64,000 nt of DNA from Paenibacillus gyeongsangnamensis (GTDB lineage Bacteria > Bacillota > Bacilli > Paenibacillales > NBRC-103111): assembly GCF_027533625.1 (NCBI RefSeq), contig NZ_JAQAGZ010000009.1, positions 62,001 to 126,000 on the forward strand, read 5' to 3'. Position 1 is the stretch's first letter, and the number at the start of each line of letters is the position of its first letter. Below the pieces are notes generated by a model. That model had not been told where the DNA came from. It ran no database searches and was given only the letters and a program-made list of their open reading frames with translations. The position numbers and the translations under genes were made by a program. Below, one piece after another: positions 26,877-36,696 of this stretch.

Positions 26877-27079
26877 TTGCTGGCATCTTCCTTTTTTGTT
26901 ATGATGGACAATGCCTGTATATAAAGATGTATATGCAAAATGGAAAGTATGCAAGTTTTGTATATTTTCTATTCTAGTGATAGTGATGATGATTGATATC
27001 CTTGTAGGAAAGCGTGCATGGATATTAAGCAGCATTCGAGAACCCGTACCTTGCGTAGGGAACTTGATGCTGCTTTTTT
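26877..27079 (+). promoter_or_regulatory. Promoter and structured leader with terminator ahead of formate transporter
   Basis: TTGCTG (26877-26882), 17 bases, TATGAT (26900-26905) form a good promoter. The 190-base leader then holds three hairpins in a row: ATATGCAAAA/TTTTGTATAT (26931-26965), GATATCC/GGATATT (26995-27026) and AAGCAGCAT/ATGCTGCTT (27027-27079), the last followed by a T run 25 bases before the transporter start. The final hairpin could end the fdhD transcript, but its place after a new promoter suggests an attenuator. No known riboswitch class was recognised. Confidence 0.6.
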
Positions 27080-27103
27080 ATTTGACAAAATGGAGGAATT
27101 GTT

Positions 27104-27889
27104 ATGGCGTATCATACACCAAGAAAAATCGCCGGTATTGCGATAGAAGCTGGAGTCCAAAAGACGAAGTTATCTCTATCAACCATGCTAATGCTTGGTT
27201 TTTTGGGAGGAGCATTCATTGCGTTAGGTTTTTTACTTGATATTCGGGTTACTGGCAGTTTGCCGCAACAATGGGGCAGCTTATCCAATTTGCTGGGAGG
27301 CAGCGTTTTTCCTTTGGGGCTTATCCTAGTTATTCTGGCAGGAGGAGAACTCATTACAGGGAACTTGATGTCAATGTCTTTAGCACTTTATGCGCGGAAA
27401 ATTTCTTTGAAACAGTTACTGAATAATTGGTTTTGGATAACTTTGACTAACTTTGCCGGTGCTCTTTTCGTTGCTTATTTTTTCGGACATGTGGTCGGAT
27501 TGACAGAAACAGGGCCCTATTTAGCTAAAACCGTGGCTATAGCTCAGGCAAAATTACAGGACAATTTTGGACAAACCTTAATTTCTGCCATTGGTTGTAA
27601 CTGGCTTGTTTGCCTTGCGATTTGGATTGCTTATGGGGCGGACGATATCATTGGGAAAATGGTTGGAATGTGGTTTCCGGTTATGGCATTTGTCGCCATT
27701 GGCTTTCAGCACGTTGTAGCAAATATGTTTGTAATTCCGGCAGCCATTTTTGCGGGTCATTTTTCATGGGGAGCTTTTGCAGGGAATATTGTTCCTGCTT
27801 TTATAGGAAATGTAATTGGCGGTGCTGTATTTGTGGGGTTTGTATACTTCATATCTTTCCAAAAAAGTTTGAAGGAAGAACTCCGATGA
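27104..27889 (+). CDS. Formate/nitrite transporter (FocA/YrhG family)
   Basis: Membrane channel or transporter of 261 residues for formate or nitrite. It has six helices of the FNT fold with signature stretches GGAFIALGFLLDIRVTGS, LAGGELITGNLMSMSLALYA, IGCNWLVCLAIWIAYGADD and the central-His helix AIGFQHVVANMFVIPAA. Its place in the fdh locus makes formate the likely substrate, supplying the dehydrogenase. TGGAGGAATTGTT precedes ATG 27104. Its separate leader with a terminator-like hairpin suggests that it is controlled in its own right. The next reading frame downstream is a truncated alcohol dehydrogenase, where the locus ends. Confidence 0.94.
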   Translation: MAYHTPRKIAGIAIEAGVQKTKLSLSTMLMLGFLGGAFIALGFLLDIRVTGSLPQQWGSLSNLLGGSVFPLGLILVILAGGELITGNLMSMSLALYARKISLKQLLNNWFWITLTNFAGALFVAYFFGHVVGLTETGPYLAKTVAIAQAKLQDNFGQTLISAIGCNWLVCLAIWIAYGADDIIGKMVGMWFPVMAFVAIGFQHVVANMFVIPAAIFAGHFSWGAFAGNIVPAFIGNVIGGAVFVGFVYFISFQKSLKEELR

Positions 27890-27927
27890 GGTTATCGGCT
27901 ATCATTTAACCGAATCTATTAGATAAA

Positions 27928-28794
27928 GGAGAAGTCGGACTCGTAGCTGCTGTAGGCTCCGGCGTGACGAAGTTCTCGGTGGGAGATCGTGTGGGAGTAG
28001 GCTGCTTCGTCGATTCTTACGGAGAATGCGAGTATTGTTTGGCAGGCGAGGAGCAATATTGCAAAAAAGGAGTCGTTCAAACATACAACTCGTTGGACTA
28101 TGACGGGAATCCCACTTATGGCGGATACAGCCAGAACATTGTCGTAACCGAGGGCTTCGTAGTCCGCATTCCGGACAACCTTTCTATGGATGTCGCTGCT
28201 CCGTTGCTGTGCGCCGGCATTACCACTTATTCTCCGCTAAAACATTGGAATGCCGGTCCGGGCAAGAAAGTCGCCGTTGTCGGCATGGGCGGGCTAGGAC
28301 ACCTCGCGGTGCAAATCGCTCACGCGATGGGTGCGGAAGTTACCGTACTTAGCCAATCCTTAAGCAAGCAAGAAGAAGCTTACCGTTTTTGCGCCGATCA
28401 TTATTACGCAACCCGTGACGAAGATACTTTTACCAAGCTGTCTGGCACGTTCGATCTCATTTTAAATACGGTTTCAGCAAATCTTGACGTGAACGCATAC
28501 CTGTCGCTTCTGCGTGTAGATGGAACGCTTGTTAACGTTGGTGCACCATCCAAACCGGACTCCTATCACGTATTTTCGCTTATTATGGGCCGGCGAAGCC
28601 TTGCCGGATCGCTCGTAGGCGAAATCTGGGAGACTCAGGAAATGCTCGATTTCTGTGCTGAGCACGGTATTGCTCCCATGATCGAGTTGATCGGTGCAAA
28701 CGCTAAAGAAGTACAACATGCTTGGTCGCGTGTCAAACAAGCGGACGTACGTTATCGCTTCGTTATCGACACCGCGTTGCTTAACCAGAATTAA
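27928..28794 (+). pseudogene. Zinc-dependent alcohol dehydrogenase (AdhC/CAD type), 5'-truncated
   Basis: Remnant of a zinc ADH with the first 65-70 residues gone. Homology begins in the strand [20 protein letters not shown]. It includes the structural-zinc loop ([18 protein letters not shown]), the Rossmann motif [19 protein letters not shown] and the C-terminus [10 protein letters not shown]. The catalytic zinc ligands Cys and His-Glu of the N-terminal domain are missing, so it should be inactive. An in-frame stop lies at 27907. An internal GTG at 27964 would open a 276-residue frame but lacks a ribosome binding site. The break faces the formate transporter, mirroring the SDR remnant at the other edge of the fdh block. 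Confidence 0.85.
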
Positions 28795-28910
28795 CATTAG
28801 GAAGCTCTCCGAGGGAAGAAGGCATTGTATTCAGTAAGAAGAAGACCTGCTGGCTGATGCGGTAGGACGATTTCAAAGAAGCCCCATCTGTTTCAACCTC
28901 ACATAAAATG

Positions 28911-28956
28911 AACGGGTCAGGCTACCAGCTTTATGCCTGACTCGTTTGCATTTTTA
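28911..28956 (+). terminator. Rho-independent terminator after ADH remnant
   Basis: Twelve-base-pair stem with one G-T pair (AACGGGTCAGGC/GCCTGACTCGTT), loop of 12, then TTTGCATTTTTATT. Confidence 0.75.
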
Positions 28957-29200
28957 TTCAATCTGATGCTTAATTTCCATTTTCTAACGATTTCTGTCTA
29001 AGATAAATTATTAAACGATGTGTTTTAGAAGAAAAACAAGCGTCCCTATGCCTTGAAGCGTCCCGGGGACGCTTATTGCCGTTTAGCCGGTTCTAAAATG
29101 ATTTAACCATGGTGATGTCAATGTACGCTCCTTATCAAATTGTTGGAGAATAGGACAAATGAACCGCGCTTTCTGCAACGACGAGTCGGCCCGAGCGGGC

Positions 29201-29206
29201 TATAAT
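29201..29206 (+). promoter_or_regulatory. -10 element of GH95 gene
   Basis: TATAAT in the context GGGCTATAATGAG, with no -35 match 17 bases upstream. A GGACAAAT box lies at 29153-29160. The same combination (GGACAAAA ... GCTATAATGG) precedes the binding-protein gene at 32755, so both are candidate targets of the AraC-type regulator between them. Confidence 0.45.
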
Positions 29207-29248
29207 GAGCTTCAGGGACATCGACGAGCAATAGGAGGACGACGGCAT

Positions 29249-31694
29249 ATGACGGAAACGGACACAAGAAATAAGCTGATTTTAAAATATCCCGCCTCCT
29301 GGTCGGGGGGGCATGTGGAGGGAAGGGTTGCCTTCCGGAAACGGGACGATCGGAGCATCGGTTCTCGGTGCCGTGAGGGACGAAACGATTATCATCAATC
29401 ACGCTGATTTATGGCATGGAGGAGTCAAGGATACGCTGCCGGACGTAAGCCGCACCTTGCCGGAAACCCGCAGGCTCATGTCCGAGGGCAAGTACCTCGA
29501 AGCCAGCTGGCATTTGACCCGCACGCTGAAGGAAACGGGCTACCATACGCGATTGGCCGCCAAGCTGCCTCTGGCTGAGATCAGGCTCTCGATGCCGGGC
29601 GAACACGCTTTTCGGCAATACCGGAGAAGCGTCGACATGGAAACCGGCGAAGTAACCGTGAAATGGCAGGCCGGAGACGCGAGGTACGAACGAAATTTGT
29701 TTGTTTCCCGTGCGCACGATTGCATTATCTACGAGATCAAGGCGGCCGGAGCCTTCTTGAACGGACGGATTGGTCTGGCCTTCCGGAGAAGCGAGCAGGC
29801 GAATAAAGCCGAGAAGCTCAAGGAGCTTGAGGAAACGGCGGAATGCTGTGCTGCGGACGGGTATTCCTATTTTGCTGCGGCAAACGACGACGGTACGGAT
29901 TATGGGGCGGTCCTGCGTTGGATCCCGCTGGGCGGAAGCCCCGAAATCAGCACGTCTCAAGATGGGAGTCTCCGGTTTGAAGGCTGCACGAAAGGGTTGG
30001 CGCTGGTCAAGGTATTCGTCAAGGGAGACCGGAGCAAGGACTGGTACCGGCTGAAGGAAGAGCTCGCCCTTTTGGATCCGTCCTATGAAAGTCATCTCGC
30101 AATGCATGCCGAGCTGCACGGAAGACTGTTCTCCTCCGTAACTTTGGATCTGGGAGGGGACCGCCGGGACCGGTCGAACGAAGAATTGCTGCTGGAGGCT
30201 TATGAAGGGGAAGCACCGACCGCACTGGTGGAGAAAATGTGGTCCTTCGGCCGGTATTTGTTTATTTCTGGCACGGCTCCGAACGCCATGCCGTTCGGCA
30301 TGTACGGGCTGTGGGCCGGGGACTACCGGCTGGTGTGGTGCCACAACATGGCCAATGAAAATGTCCAGATGATGTACTGGCATGCGGCGGCCGGTGGGCT
30401 GACGGAATTGATGCCGGCCTTATTCAACTATTACGGCAGCATGATGGACGATTTCCGTGAGTGCGCGATGAAGCTGTACGGCTGCAGAGGCATCTACATC
30501 CCGGCCGGCTCCACGCCGGGGATCGGGCTCCCCAATCAGATTGTGCCGGTCATCATGAACTGGACCGGCGCGGCCGGATGGCTGGCGAGACACTATTACG
30601 AGTATTATGTGTACACCGGAGATACGGATTTCTTGCTGGAAACGGCGCTCCCCTTCATGCGGGAAGCGGCGCAGTTCTACGAGGATTTCGCGGTGCTGGG
30701 GGACGACGGACGCTACAAGCTGTACCCCTCGGTATCGCCGGAGAATACGCCGCTCAATTTCATGCCTCCCAATAATGAACCGTTGGCTCATCCCATGCCG
30801 ACGACGATCAATGCGACCATGGATATCGCGATCCTGAAGGAGCTGCTCACCCATCTGATTGAAGGGAGCGAAGCCGCCGGGCGTTATACGGTCGAGACGA
30901 AGAAATGGAGGAGCATACTGGAGCGCATCCCCTCCTACGCCGTGAATTCGGACGGGGCCGTCCGGGAATGGATTCATCCCGCCTTCGAGGACCGGTATGA
31001 GCACCGTCACATCTCGCACCTGTACCCGATCTTCCCTGGGCAGGAATTTACGAAGGAAGAGGAGCCGGAGCTGTTCGAGGCGTTCGAAATCGCTGTTCGC
31101 AAACGGGTGATCGGCGCGCAGAGCGGCTGGTCGCTGGCTCACATGGCTTCCGTTTATGCCCGGCTCGGCATGGGGGATCAAGCTTTGGAGTCGCTGGACT
31201 TGTTATCTCGTTCTTGTCTATTGAACAATTTCGTCACGCTGCACAACGATTGGCGGAACATGGGAATCTCGATGAATCGAACGGATGCTCCCATCCAAAT
31301 GGACGCTAACATGGGGTTCGTCCACGCCGTACAGGAAATGCTGCTCTACGGCTCGCGAGACCTCGTGAAATTGCTGCCTGCCCTGCCGTCGAAGTGGGTC
31401 CGGGGGAATGTCCGGGGCTTGAGATTTTGCACCGGCAGCGTATCGATGACTTGGGATCGAAACGCCGGTACGATCGAGGCCGTGCTGTCGGCGGACAGAG
31501 AGACGGATATCCGGATCGGGCTGCCCGAGTGGGCGGACCGGGTCCTGACAGCCGTGCCGGAAGGGGAAGGCCGTCTGTCGCCCGCCGGCAAAGGCTTCTA
31601 TCGTTTGCGGTTGTTGCCGGGACAGCAATGCATTCTGCGGAGCGAAGCGCTTAGCGATGCTTTGCCCGATACATGGTTGGCGTCATCCCCATAA
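29249..31694 (+). pseudogene. GH95-like glycoside hydrolase (alpha-fucosidase type), frameshifted at a G7 tract
   Basis: Large glycosidase of about 815 residues, expected to act on fucose- or galactose-containing glycans. It has an N-terminal beta-sandwich (MWREGLPSGNGTIGASVLG, NHADLWHGGVKD) and an (alpha/alpha)6 barrel with WAGDYRLVWCHNMANENVQM, SPENTPLNF and a C-terminal LLPALPSKWVRGNVRGL. AGGAGG precedes ATG 29249, which starts NKLILKYPASWSGG. That frame leaves the main one at a run of seven G (29305-29311). Removing one G restores SWSGGMWREGLP. The intact downstream frame could start at ATG 29313 but would lack the first strand and any ribosome binding site. No signal peptide is present, so it would act inside the cell on imported oligosaccharide. 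Confidence 0.85.
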
Positions 31695-32550
31695 CATTGC
31701 GGAACGCTTTGGAGAAGTAATGGATGGAGGAATAGCCGTATTTTTGCGCGATGTCCGTTACGGTGAGCAGGGTGCAGCTTAAGTCTTCGGCGGCGTGATG
31801 CAGCCTCAGCTGCTGCAAGTATTCTTTGGGCGTGAAGCCCGTATCGGCCTTGAACAAGTCGTGGAAGCGGCTGCGTCCCATGCCGAGCTCAGCGGCCCAT
31901 TCGTACAAATGGCGTTCGCACGCTTCGAGCGGCTCGGAGCTGATCCTTTGGAGCAGCTTTGTAATCCGGGAGTCCGTACCGCCATGGAGCATCGCAAAAG
32001 CTAAATAGTGATGGAGAAACGTTTGAAACGCTCCGTTATATTTTAAGGAATCCCACGGATTTTGACGGTCGAGCAGCTCGGGGGGCGGCGTGAAGGCGTT
32101 GAAGTAGGATACCCAGAGCGGGATATTGTTCACCTTAGCGCGGTCTCTCAGCTTCAGATCGGGAAGGGCCCCGATCAATTCTTCGCGGAACGCCGATTCG
32201 GCCCCCGTGAAATAGTTCCTCTGAAAGTGAAAGCCGGGCCTGCCGACGAAGCTCCAGTCAAAATAAACGCAGCGGTGAACCATCGGATCGGCGGAGTCCG
32301 CCGTCCAGCGGTGGATGCTGCCGGCCGGAATATAAACGAGTGTCCCGGGCTCCAGCCGAATATCTTCGTTCCGCAGCCGGAGGGTGCCTTTCCCGGATTC
32401 GATTAACACGATCTCGTTCGCGTAGCATCTTCTGAGCGGTGTGGCTTCGACCGCGCCGAACTCGTATTTTTGCGCAAAAAGCAGCAGGGGATTGATGTTG
32501 GAATAGCGTGTCACATAATCCGTCTGGAACCGGTAAACCGGGATTTTCAT
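31651..32550 (-). CDS. AraC-family transcriptional regulator with cupin sensor
   Basis: Regulator of 299 residues. It has an N-terminal cupin-like sugar-sensing domain (about 35-110, with LIESGKGTLRLRNEDIRLEPGTLVYIPAGSIHRW) and a C-terminal double helix-turn-helix (LGMGRSRFHDLFKADTGFTPKEYL and DIAQKYGYSSIHYFSKAFRN, then GMTPTMYR). AAAGGATGTGACGCAAG precedes the ATG. It converges on the GH95 gene with a 44-base overlap and diverges from the binding protein at 32755. It probably activates both: their promoters have TATAAT but poor -35 elements and share GGACAAA boxes. Confidence 0.93.
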   Translation of the reverse strand: MKIPVYRFQTDYVTRYSNINPLLLFAQKYEFGAVEATPLRRCYANEIVLIESGKGTLRLRNEDIRLEPGTLVYIPAGSIHRWTADSADPMVHRCVYFDWSFVGRPGFHFQRNYFTGAESAFREELIGALPDLKLRDRAKVNNIPLWVSYFNAFTPPPELLDRQNPWDSLKYNGAFQTFLHHYLAFAMLHGGTDSRITKLLQRISSEPLEACERHLYEWAAELGMGRSRFHDLFKADTGFTPKEYLQQLRLHHAAEDLSCTLLTVTDIAQKYGYSSIHYFSKAFRNVMGMTPTMYRAKHR

Positions 32551-32689
32551 CTTGCGTCACATCCTTTCGGCTGACAATGGAAGCGCTGCCCTAACCTCAT
32601 GATAAACAACTACGGGATACGCTTCAAGATGATTGGACAAAAGGATAAATAACGCCGCCTGGAACAAAGACAGGGTAGGCGCGTGCCGC

Positions 32690-32695
32690 TATAAT
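32690..32695 (+). promoter_or_regulatory. -10 element of solute-binding protein gene
   Basis: TATAAT in CCGCTATAATGGACC with no clear -35; a GGACAAAAGG box lies at 32635-32644. It mirrors the GH95 promoter. Confidence 0.45.
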
Positions 32696-32754
32696 GGACC
32701 TAACCGCAGCCAAGGCTTTACGGACATGAGCAACGAATAGAGGAGGGGTTTCGC

Positions 32755-34097
32755 ATGCGGGGGGATCGTTTTCATTGGTTACTTGCTTGTCTGGTAACGG
32801 CTTTCAGCGTGGCGGGCTGTTCGGCCCATTCTTCCGATCACCCGGACGGCGTTTCCTCCAAAGGAGGTACGGATCAAGCGCCAAGCTCATCCGCCGCACA
32901 GCAGCAAGTAGAGCTGACCGTCTACTCGGCGGGAGGAACGGATAAGGACGAATTCGACAAAAACTTCAGGGAACCTATCGAGAAGAAATTTCCGGGACTT
33001 AAAATCAAATACATCAACCCTCGGGACGGGGACGGGAGCAAGTTCGAGAACCTGATCTTAACCGGAACCAATGTCGACCTCTATTACGAGTCGATCGGAA
33101 CCTTCTTCTCAACGTTATCCCGGAATAAGGCGCAATTCGACTTAACCGATCTGATCAAGAAAAACAACGTGGACTTAACCCGGTTCGAGCCTACCCTAAT
33201 CGATGCTTTACGCGACAATGGGAAAGGCCAAATCTGGGGACTTCCGGTGACGACGAACAGCATGTCGCTTTACTACAATAAAGCCATCTTCGATAAGTTC
33301 GGCGTTCCTTACCTGAAGGACGGGATGTCCTGGGAGGAATTGTTCGACGTGGCAAGTAAATTCAACCGGACGGATGGAGGCAAAAAGTACGTAGGACTTG
33401 CCATCTCTCCAAGCCATAGCATGAGAATGAATCCTTATTCCGTTCCTTTCGTCGATCCCGGGACGGGCAAGTCAACCTTCGGCAACGAGAAATGGAAGCA
33501 AATTCTACAGCCCATTCTTGCTCCCGCCGCAGACCCGCAGTATCAGTCCAAGATGGCCGACCTGGGGGGCAAGCTTCCCTATTCCGGCGAATGGCTGAAA
33601 AGCCAGGAGCTCGCGATCTTCGGCGTCTTCTCGGATTGGCAGGTCGTCAGTCCGACTCCCGTCCCTTTGATTGGGATTTGGCGGCTTATCCTACGCCCAA
33701 GGAGAATTCGGGGATCGGCGGGCAGCAGTATCCCGTGTATTGGGCCATCCCGGCGTTCGCGAAGCATAAGGATGAAGCTTTTCAGGTCCTTCGATATTTG
33801 GTTTCCGACGAGTACCAAATGGCCTTGTCCAAGCGGGGCGGACTGACCGTTCTGACGAACCCCGAGATCCGGAAGGCTTTCGGACAAGACAGCCCGAACA
33901 AGAACAAAAATTTAGCGGAGGTATACTTTAATAAATTCGCGCCTATCTCGCCCAAAACGGAGAATGACAAAATCGCGGAGAACGCCATCACCGCACGGCT
34001 CGCGGATCTGGCAGCCGGCAGGACGGATATCAACACCGCTTTGCGGCAAGCCGCGGAAGAGGCGGATAAAGCGATCGAGGCGGCGGCTAAGAAATAA
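32755..34097 (+). pseudogene. Sugar ABC solute-binding lipoprotein with internal frameshift (first copy)
   Basis: Extracellular sugar-binding protein of about 445 residues if repaired. It has AGGAGGGG ahead of ATG 32755, signal peptide with lipobox SVAGCS, and a type-1 binding-protein fold (VELTVYSAGGTDKDEFDKNF, GTNVDLYYESIG, MSLYYNKAIFDKFGVPYLKD). Frame 1 is coding through FGVFSDWQV near 33650. From about 33660 the family sequence continues in another frame (FDWDLAAYPTPKENSGIGG to EEADKAIEAAAKK, ending 34097). One base missing, or two extra, between 33648 and 33665 explains this. Frame 1 itself ends at 33846. No permease genes follow, which is unusual for such a receptor. A sequencing indel cannot be ruled out. 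Confidence 0.88.
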
Positions 34098-34138
34098 TAG
34101 GACCTGCATTGACCAAAGAAGAAGCGAGGCTTGCATCC

Positions 34139-36595
34139 ATGCATGAATCAAGCTTGAAACAGCAGTTCATCCATCCGGCGAACGAGTTTACGCCGGTCCC
34201 GTTTTGGTTCTGGAACGATGAGTTGACGATAGAGGAGCTCATCCGGCAAATCGCCGATTTTGAAGCCAAGGGGGTCATGGGCTTCGTTATTCATCCCCGA
34301 ATCGGCATCCCCGAGAGGCTGGTCTATTTGTCCGACGACTATATGGCTTTAGTTGAAGCGGCCGTACAGGAAGCGGCGGACAGGGGAATGACCGTCATCT
34401 TATACGACGAAGATATGTATCCGTCCGGATCGGCTAAAGGGCTTGTGATGGACGGCAATCCGGAATATGCCAGCCGGGGCCTGAAGCTGGCGAAATTCGA
34501 CTGCGACGAGCCGATTGCTCTCGATTCCGTGTTAAGTCCGGGGGATACGTTTATCTCCGCGCAAGCGGTAAGAAAGGACACCGACCGTCTAGCGGAGCCA
34601 TCGTCGAGCGTTATTTTGAGTCCGCAGGACGGAATCGTTACGTTTCAGCCTCCCGGTGCGGAGAAGTGGACAATCCTCTTGTTTATCGAAACGTATTCCC
34701 GCGGAACGATCCGGGGCATCCATTTCGGAGAAGACGACGGGGAGCCCCACGCCCCAGCTTCCGCCGATCTGCTCAATCCGGAAGCCGTCCGCAAATTTAT
34801 CCGCATCACGCACGAGCGGTATGCCCAGCGGCTCGGCCGCTATTTCGGAACCACGATCCGGGCTATGTTTACCGATGAGCCGGATATTCTCGGACGAAGG
34901 CATTTGAAGGGGCTGAAGCCTTGGACGAACGATTTTTTAACGTGCTTTATCCGCGAGGGAAATGAAGAGAAGGACCTGCCTCTCCTGTGGCTCGAAGGCG
35001 AGGACGCTTCGGGCGTACGCATGAAATACCGCAAGGCGGTGCAAAAGCGGTTGATGGCCGCCTATTACCGCCCTCTGAGCGAATGGTGCGCAAGCCATGG
35101 GATCGTTTTGACGGGACACCCGGCCGGCAGCGACGATATCGGCTTGCTCGAGCATTTTCAAATTCCGGGCCAGGATGTGGTGTGGCGCTGGGTAGCGCCC
35201 GAAGACGGCAAAGCGTTGGAGGGAAAGCACAGCACGGCCGCCAAATGCTCTTCCGACGCCGCCAGGCACCGGGGAAGACGGAGGAATCTGAACGAGTTTC
35301 TAGGCGTGTGCAGTCCGGGCGGCGGCTGGGCACTCAGTGCGGGCGACATGAAGTGGTACATGGACTGGCTTGCGGTCAGGGGAGTCAATATGCTGTGCCC
35401 CCACGCCTTTTACTATTCGATCGACGGACCCCGCAGAGCCGGAGAGCGGCCGCCGGACGTCGGTCCGAACAATATCTGGTGGCCGCACTACCGGGCTTTT
35501 GCCGATTATATGAAAAGAATGAGCTGGCTCATGACGGACAGCCGGAACGTAACACCGGTGGCTGTCGTTTGTAAGGAGGACCGGCTGCCTTGGCGAATCG
35601 TTAAACCGCTGTACGAGCATCAAATGGAATTTAATTATTTGGAGGAAAGCCTGCTTGTGTCCGCAGCCGAACTGGAGAATAGTACGGTTCGCATTGCGGA
35701 TCAGCGCTATTCGGTTCTCCTGGTGGAGGACGAGGAGGAGCTGGAAGAAGCGACGCTTCAGGCCTTGAGTCGTTTTCGCGAGCATGGCGGCATCGTGATC
35801 GGCCTGCAGGAGGAAGAGAGTTACCCGGAAGCATTCGGAGCCGGAGCGGACGCCGGTAATCCGATGCTGAACGCATTGGACCGTTATTTGGAGCGCGATG
35901 TCCTGCTGGAACCGCCGTGCAAGGAGATCCGGGTAAGCCATGTCGTGAAAGACGGTCATCATTTTTATGTTCTCGTGAATGAAGGGGAAGCGCGTTACGA
36001 GGGCGGGGTCCTTACAGCGGTTTCCGGATCCGTCGAGCAGTGGGATGCATGGGAAGGGGATATTCGGCAGGCTGAGGTTTATCCAAAGGGCGAAGGGACA
36101 TACGTTCGGATTATCTTGGAACGCAGACAATCCGTCATTCTGCATGTGGATCCGAAGGCGGAACCGATCCTGGTTCCCGCGCGCAGCGAGTCGTCACCGG
36201 TTCAAGCACTCATGCTTACGGACGGCTGGGATATCGCCGCCTCCGGCTTTCCGATAATCCCGGAGGGCCTCGGCTCTTGGATAGCCTATCCGGAGCTGAA
36301 GGGCGTATCGGGAACGGCGGTTTATTCCTGCCGGTTTGAGCTTGAGACCGTGGAAGCGGGTCGTCCCCTCACGCTTGATCTGGGCGACGTGCATGAAATC
36401 GCCGAGGTCCGGATTAACGGTCAAGCGGCGGGCGTCGCGATGTGGCACCCTTACACCGTTAGAATTGACCATCTGGTTAAGCAGGGAGCGAATGAACTGT
36501 CCGTTGCCGTTACGAACAGCTTGGCGAACCGGATGGATGGAGCCGCCCTTCCTTCCGGCCTGATCGGTCCTGTAAGGCTCTTGGAACATTCTTAG
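34139..36595 (+). CDS. Glycoside hydrolase-like TIM-barrel protein with C-terminal sugar-binding domain
   Basis: Protein of about 818 residues, cytoplasmic. The N-terminal part matches the family beginning PANEFTPVPFWFWNDEL with a TIM barrel (GVMGFVIHPRIGIPERLVYL, VILYDEDMYPSGSAKG, the acidic pair FTDEPDILG, TGHPAGSDDI, GVNMLCPHAFYYS). The last 120 residues form a GH2-like beta-sandwich (GTAVYSCRFELE, LTLDLGDVHEIAEVRINGQ, LPSGLIGPVRLLE). Such proteins are annotated as glycosyl hydrolases related to GH106-type rhamnosidases; the exact substrate is unknown. I chose ATG 34139, nine bases after GAGG. A TTG at 34109 after AGGA is an alternative. It lies between two frameshifted sugar-binding protein genes and is itself intact. 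Confidence 0.85.
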   Translation: MHESSLKQQFIHPANEFTPVPFWFWNDELTIEELIRQIADFEAKGVMGFVIHPRIGIPERLVYLSDDYMALVEAAVQEAADRGMTVILYDEDMYPSGSAKGLVMDGNPEYASRGLKLAKFDCDEPIALDSVLSPGDTFISAQAVRKDTDRLAEPSSSVILSPQDGIVTFQPPGAEKWTILLFIETYSRGTIRGIHFGEDDGEPHAPASADLLNPEAVRKFIRITHERYAQRLGRYFGTTIRAMFTDEPDILGRRHLKGLKPWTNDFLTCFIREGNEEKDLPLLWLEGEDASGVRMKYRKAVQKRLMAAYYRPLSEWCASHGIVLTGHPAGSDDIGLLEHFQIPGQDVVWRWVAPEDGKALEGKHSTAAKCSSDAARHRGRRRNLNEFLGVCSPGGGWALSAGDMKWYMDWLAVRGVNMLCPHAFYYSIDGPRRAGERPPDVGPNNIWWPHYRAFADYMKRMSWLMTDSRNVTPVAVVCKEDRLPWRIVKPLYEHQMEFNYLEESLLVSAAELENSTVRIADQRYSVLLVEDEEELEEATLQALSRFREHGGIVIGLQEEESYPEAFGAGADAGNPMLNALDRYLERDVLLEPPCKEIRVSHVVKDGHHFYVLVNEGEARYEGGVLTAVSGSVEQWDAWEGDIRQAEVYPKGEGTYVRIILERRQSVILHVDPKAEPILVPARSESSPVQALMLTDGWDIAASGFPIIPEGLGSWIAYPELKGVSGTAVYSCRFELETVEAGRPLTLDLGDVHEIAEVRINGQAAGVAMWHPYTVRIDHLVKQGANELSVAVTNSLANRMDGAALPSGLIGPVRLLEHS

Positions 36596-36696
36596 TTGAT
36601 AAGAATTTATAAGTTTTCGTAGCTTATAGCTTCGAATCAACCTTGGTAAACGCGCTGGTCCTTGTAAGACAAGGACGGCGTAGCCGTTTATCCTGG
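36595..36696 (+). repeat. 102-bp two-hairpin dispersed repeat, copy 1 (tandem)
   Basis: Begins GTTGATAAG right at the stop codon of the glycosidase gene and ends TTTATCCTGG. Arm 1: GTTGAT/ATCAAC enclosing TATAAG/CTTATA. Arm 2: GGTAAACG/CGTTTATC enclosing the 7-bp stem GTCCTTG/CAAGGAC. Copy 2 follows without a gap and is nearly identical. Confidence 0.85.

Larger units (their letters stand above)
28797..29248. other. Intergenic region with two hairpins
   Basis: No gene seen. A 12-bp stem AACGGGTCAGGC/GCCTGACTCGTT at 28911-28946 followed by a T-rich stretch is a terminator for the ADH remnant transcript. A second hairpin, AAGCGTCCC with GGGACGCTT, lies at 29038-29074. The 3' end carries the promoter of the GH95 gene. 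Confidence 0.6.

Noticed and set aside
34947-36145. Several long antisense frames inside the TIM-barrel glycosidase gene
   Set aside because: They are Arg/Pro-rich shadows of a GC-rich coding strand with clear family motifs on the plus strand.
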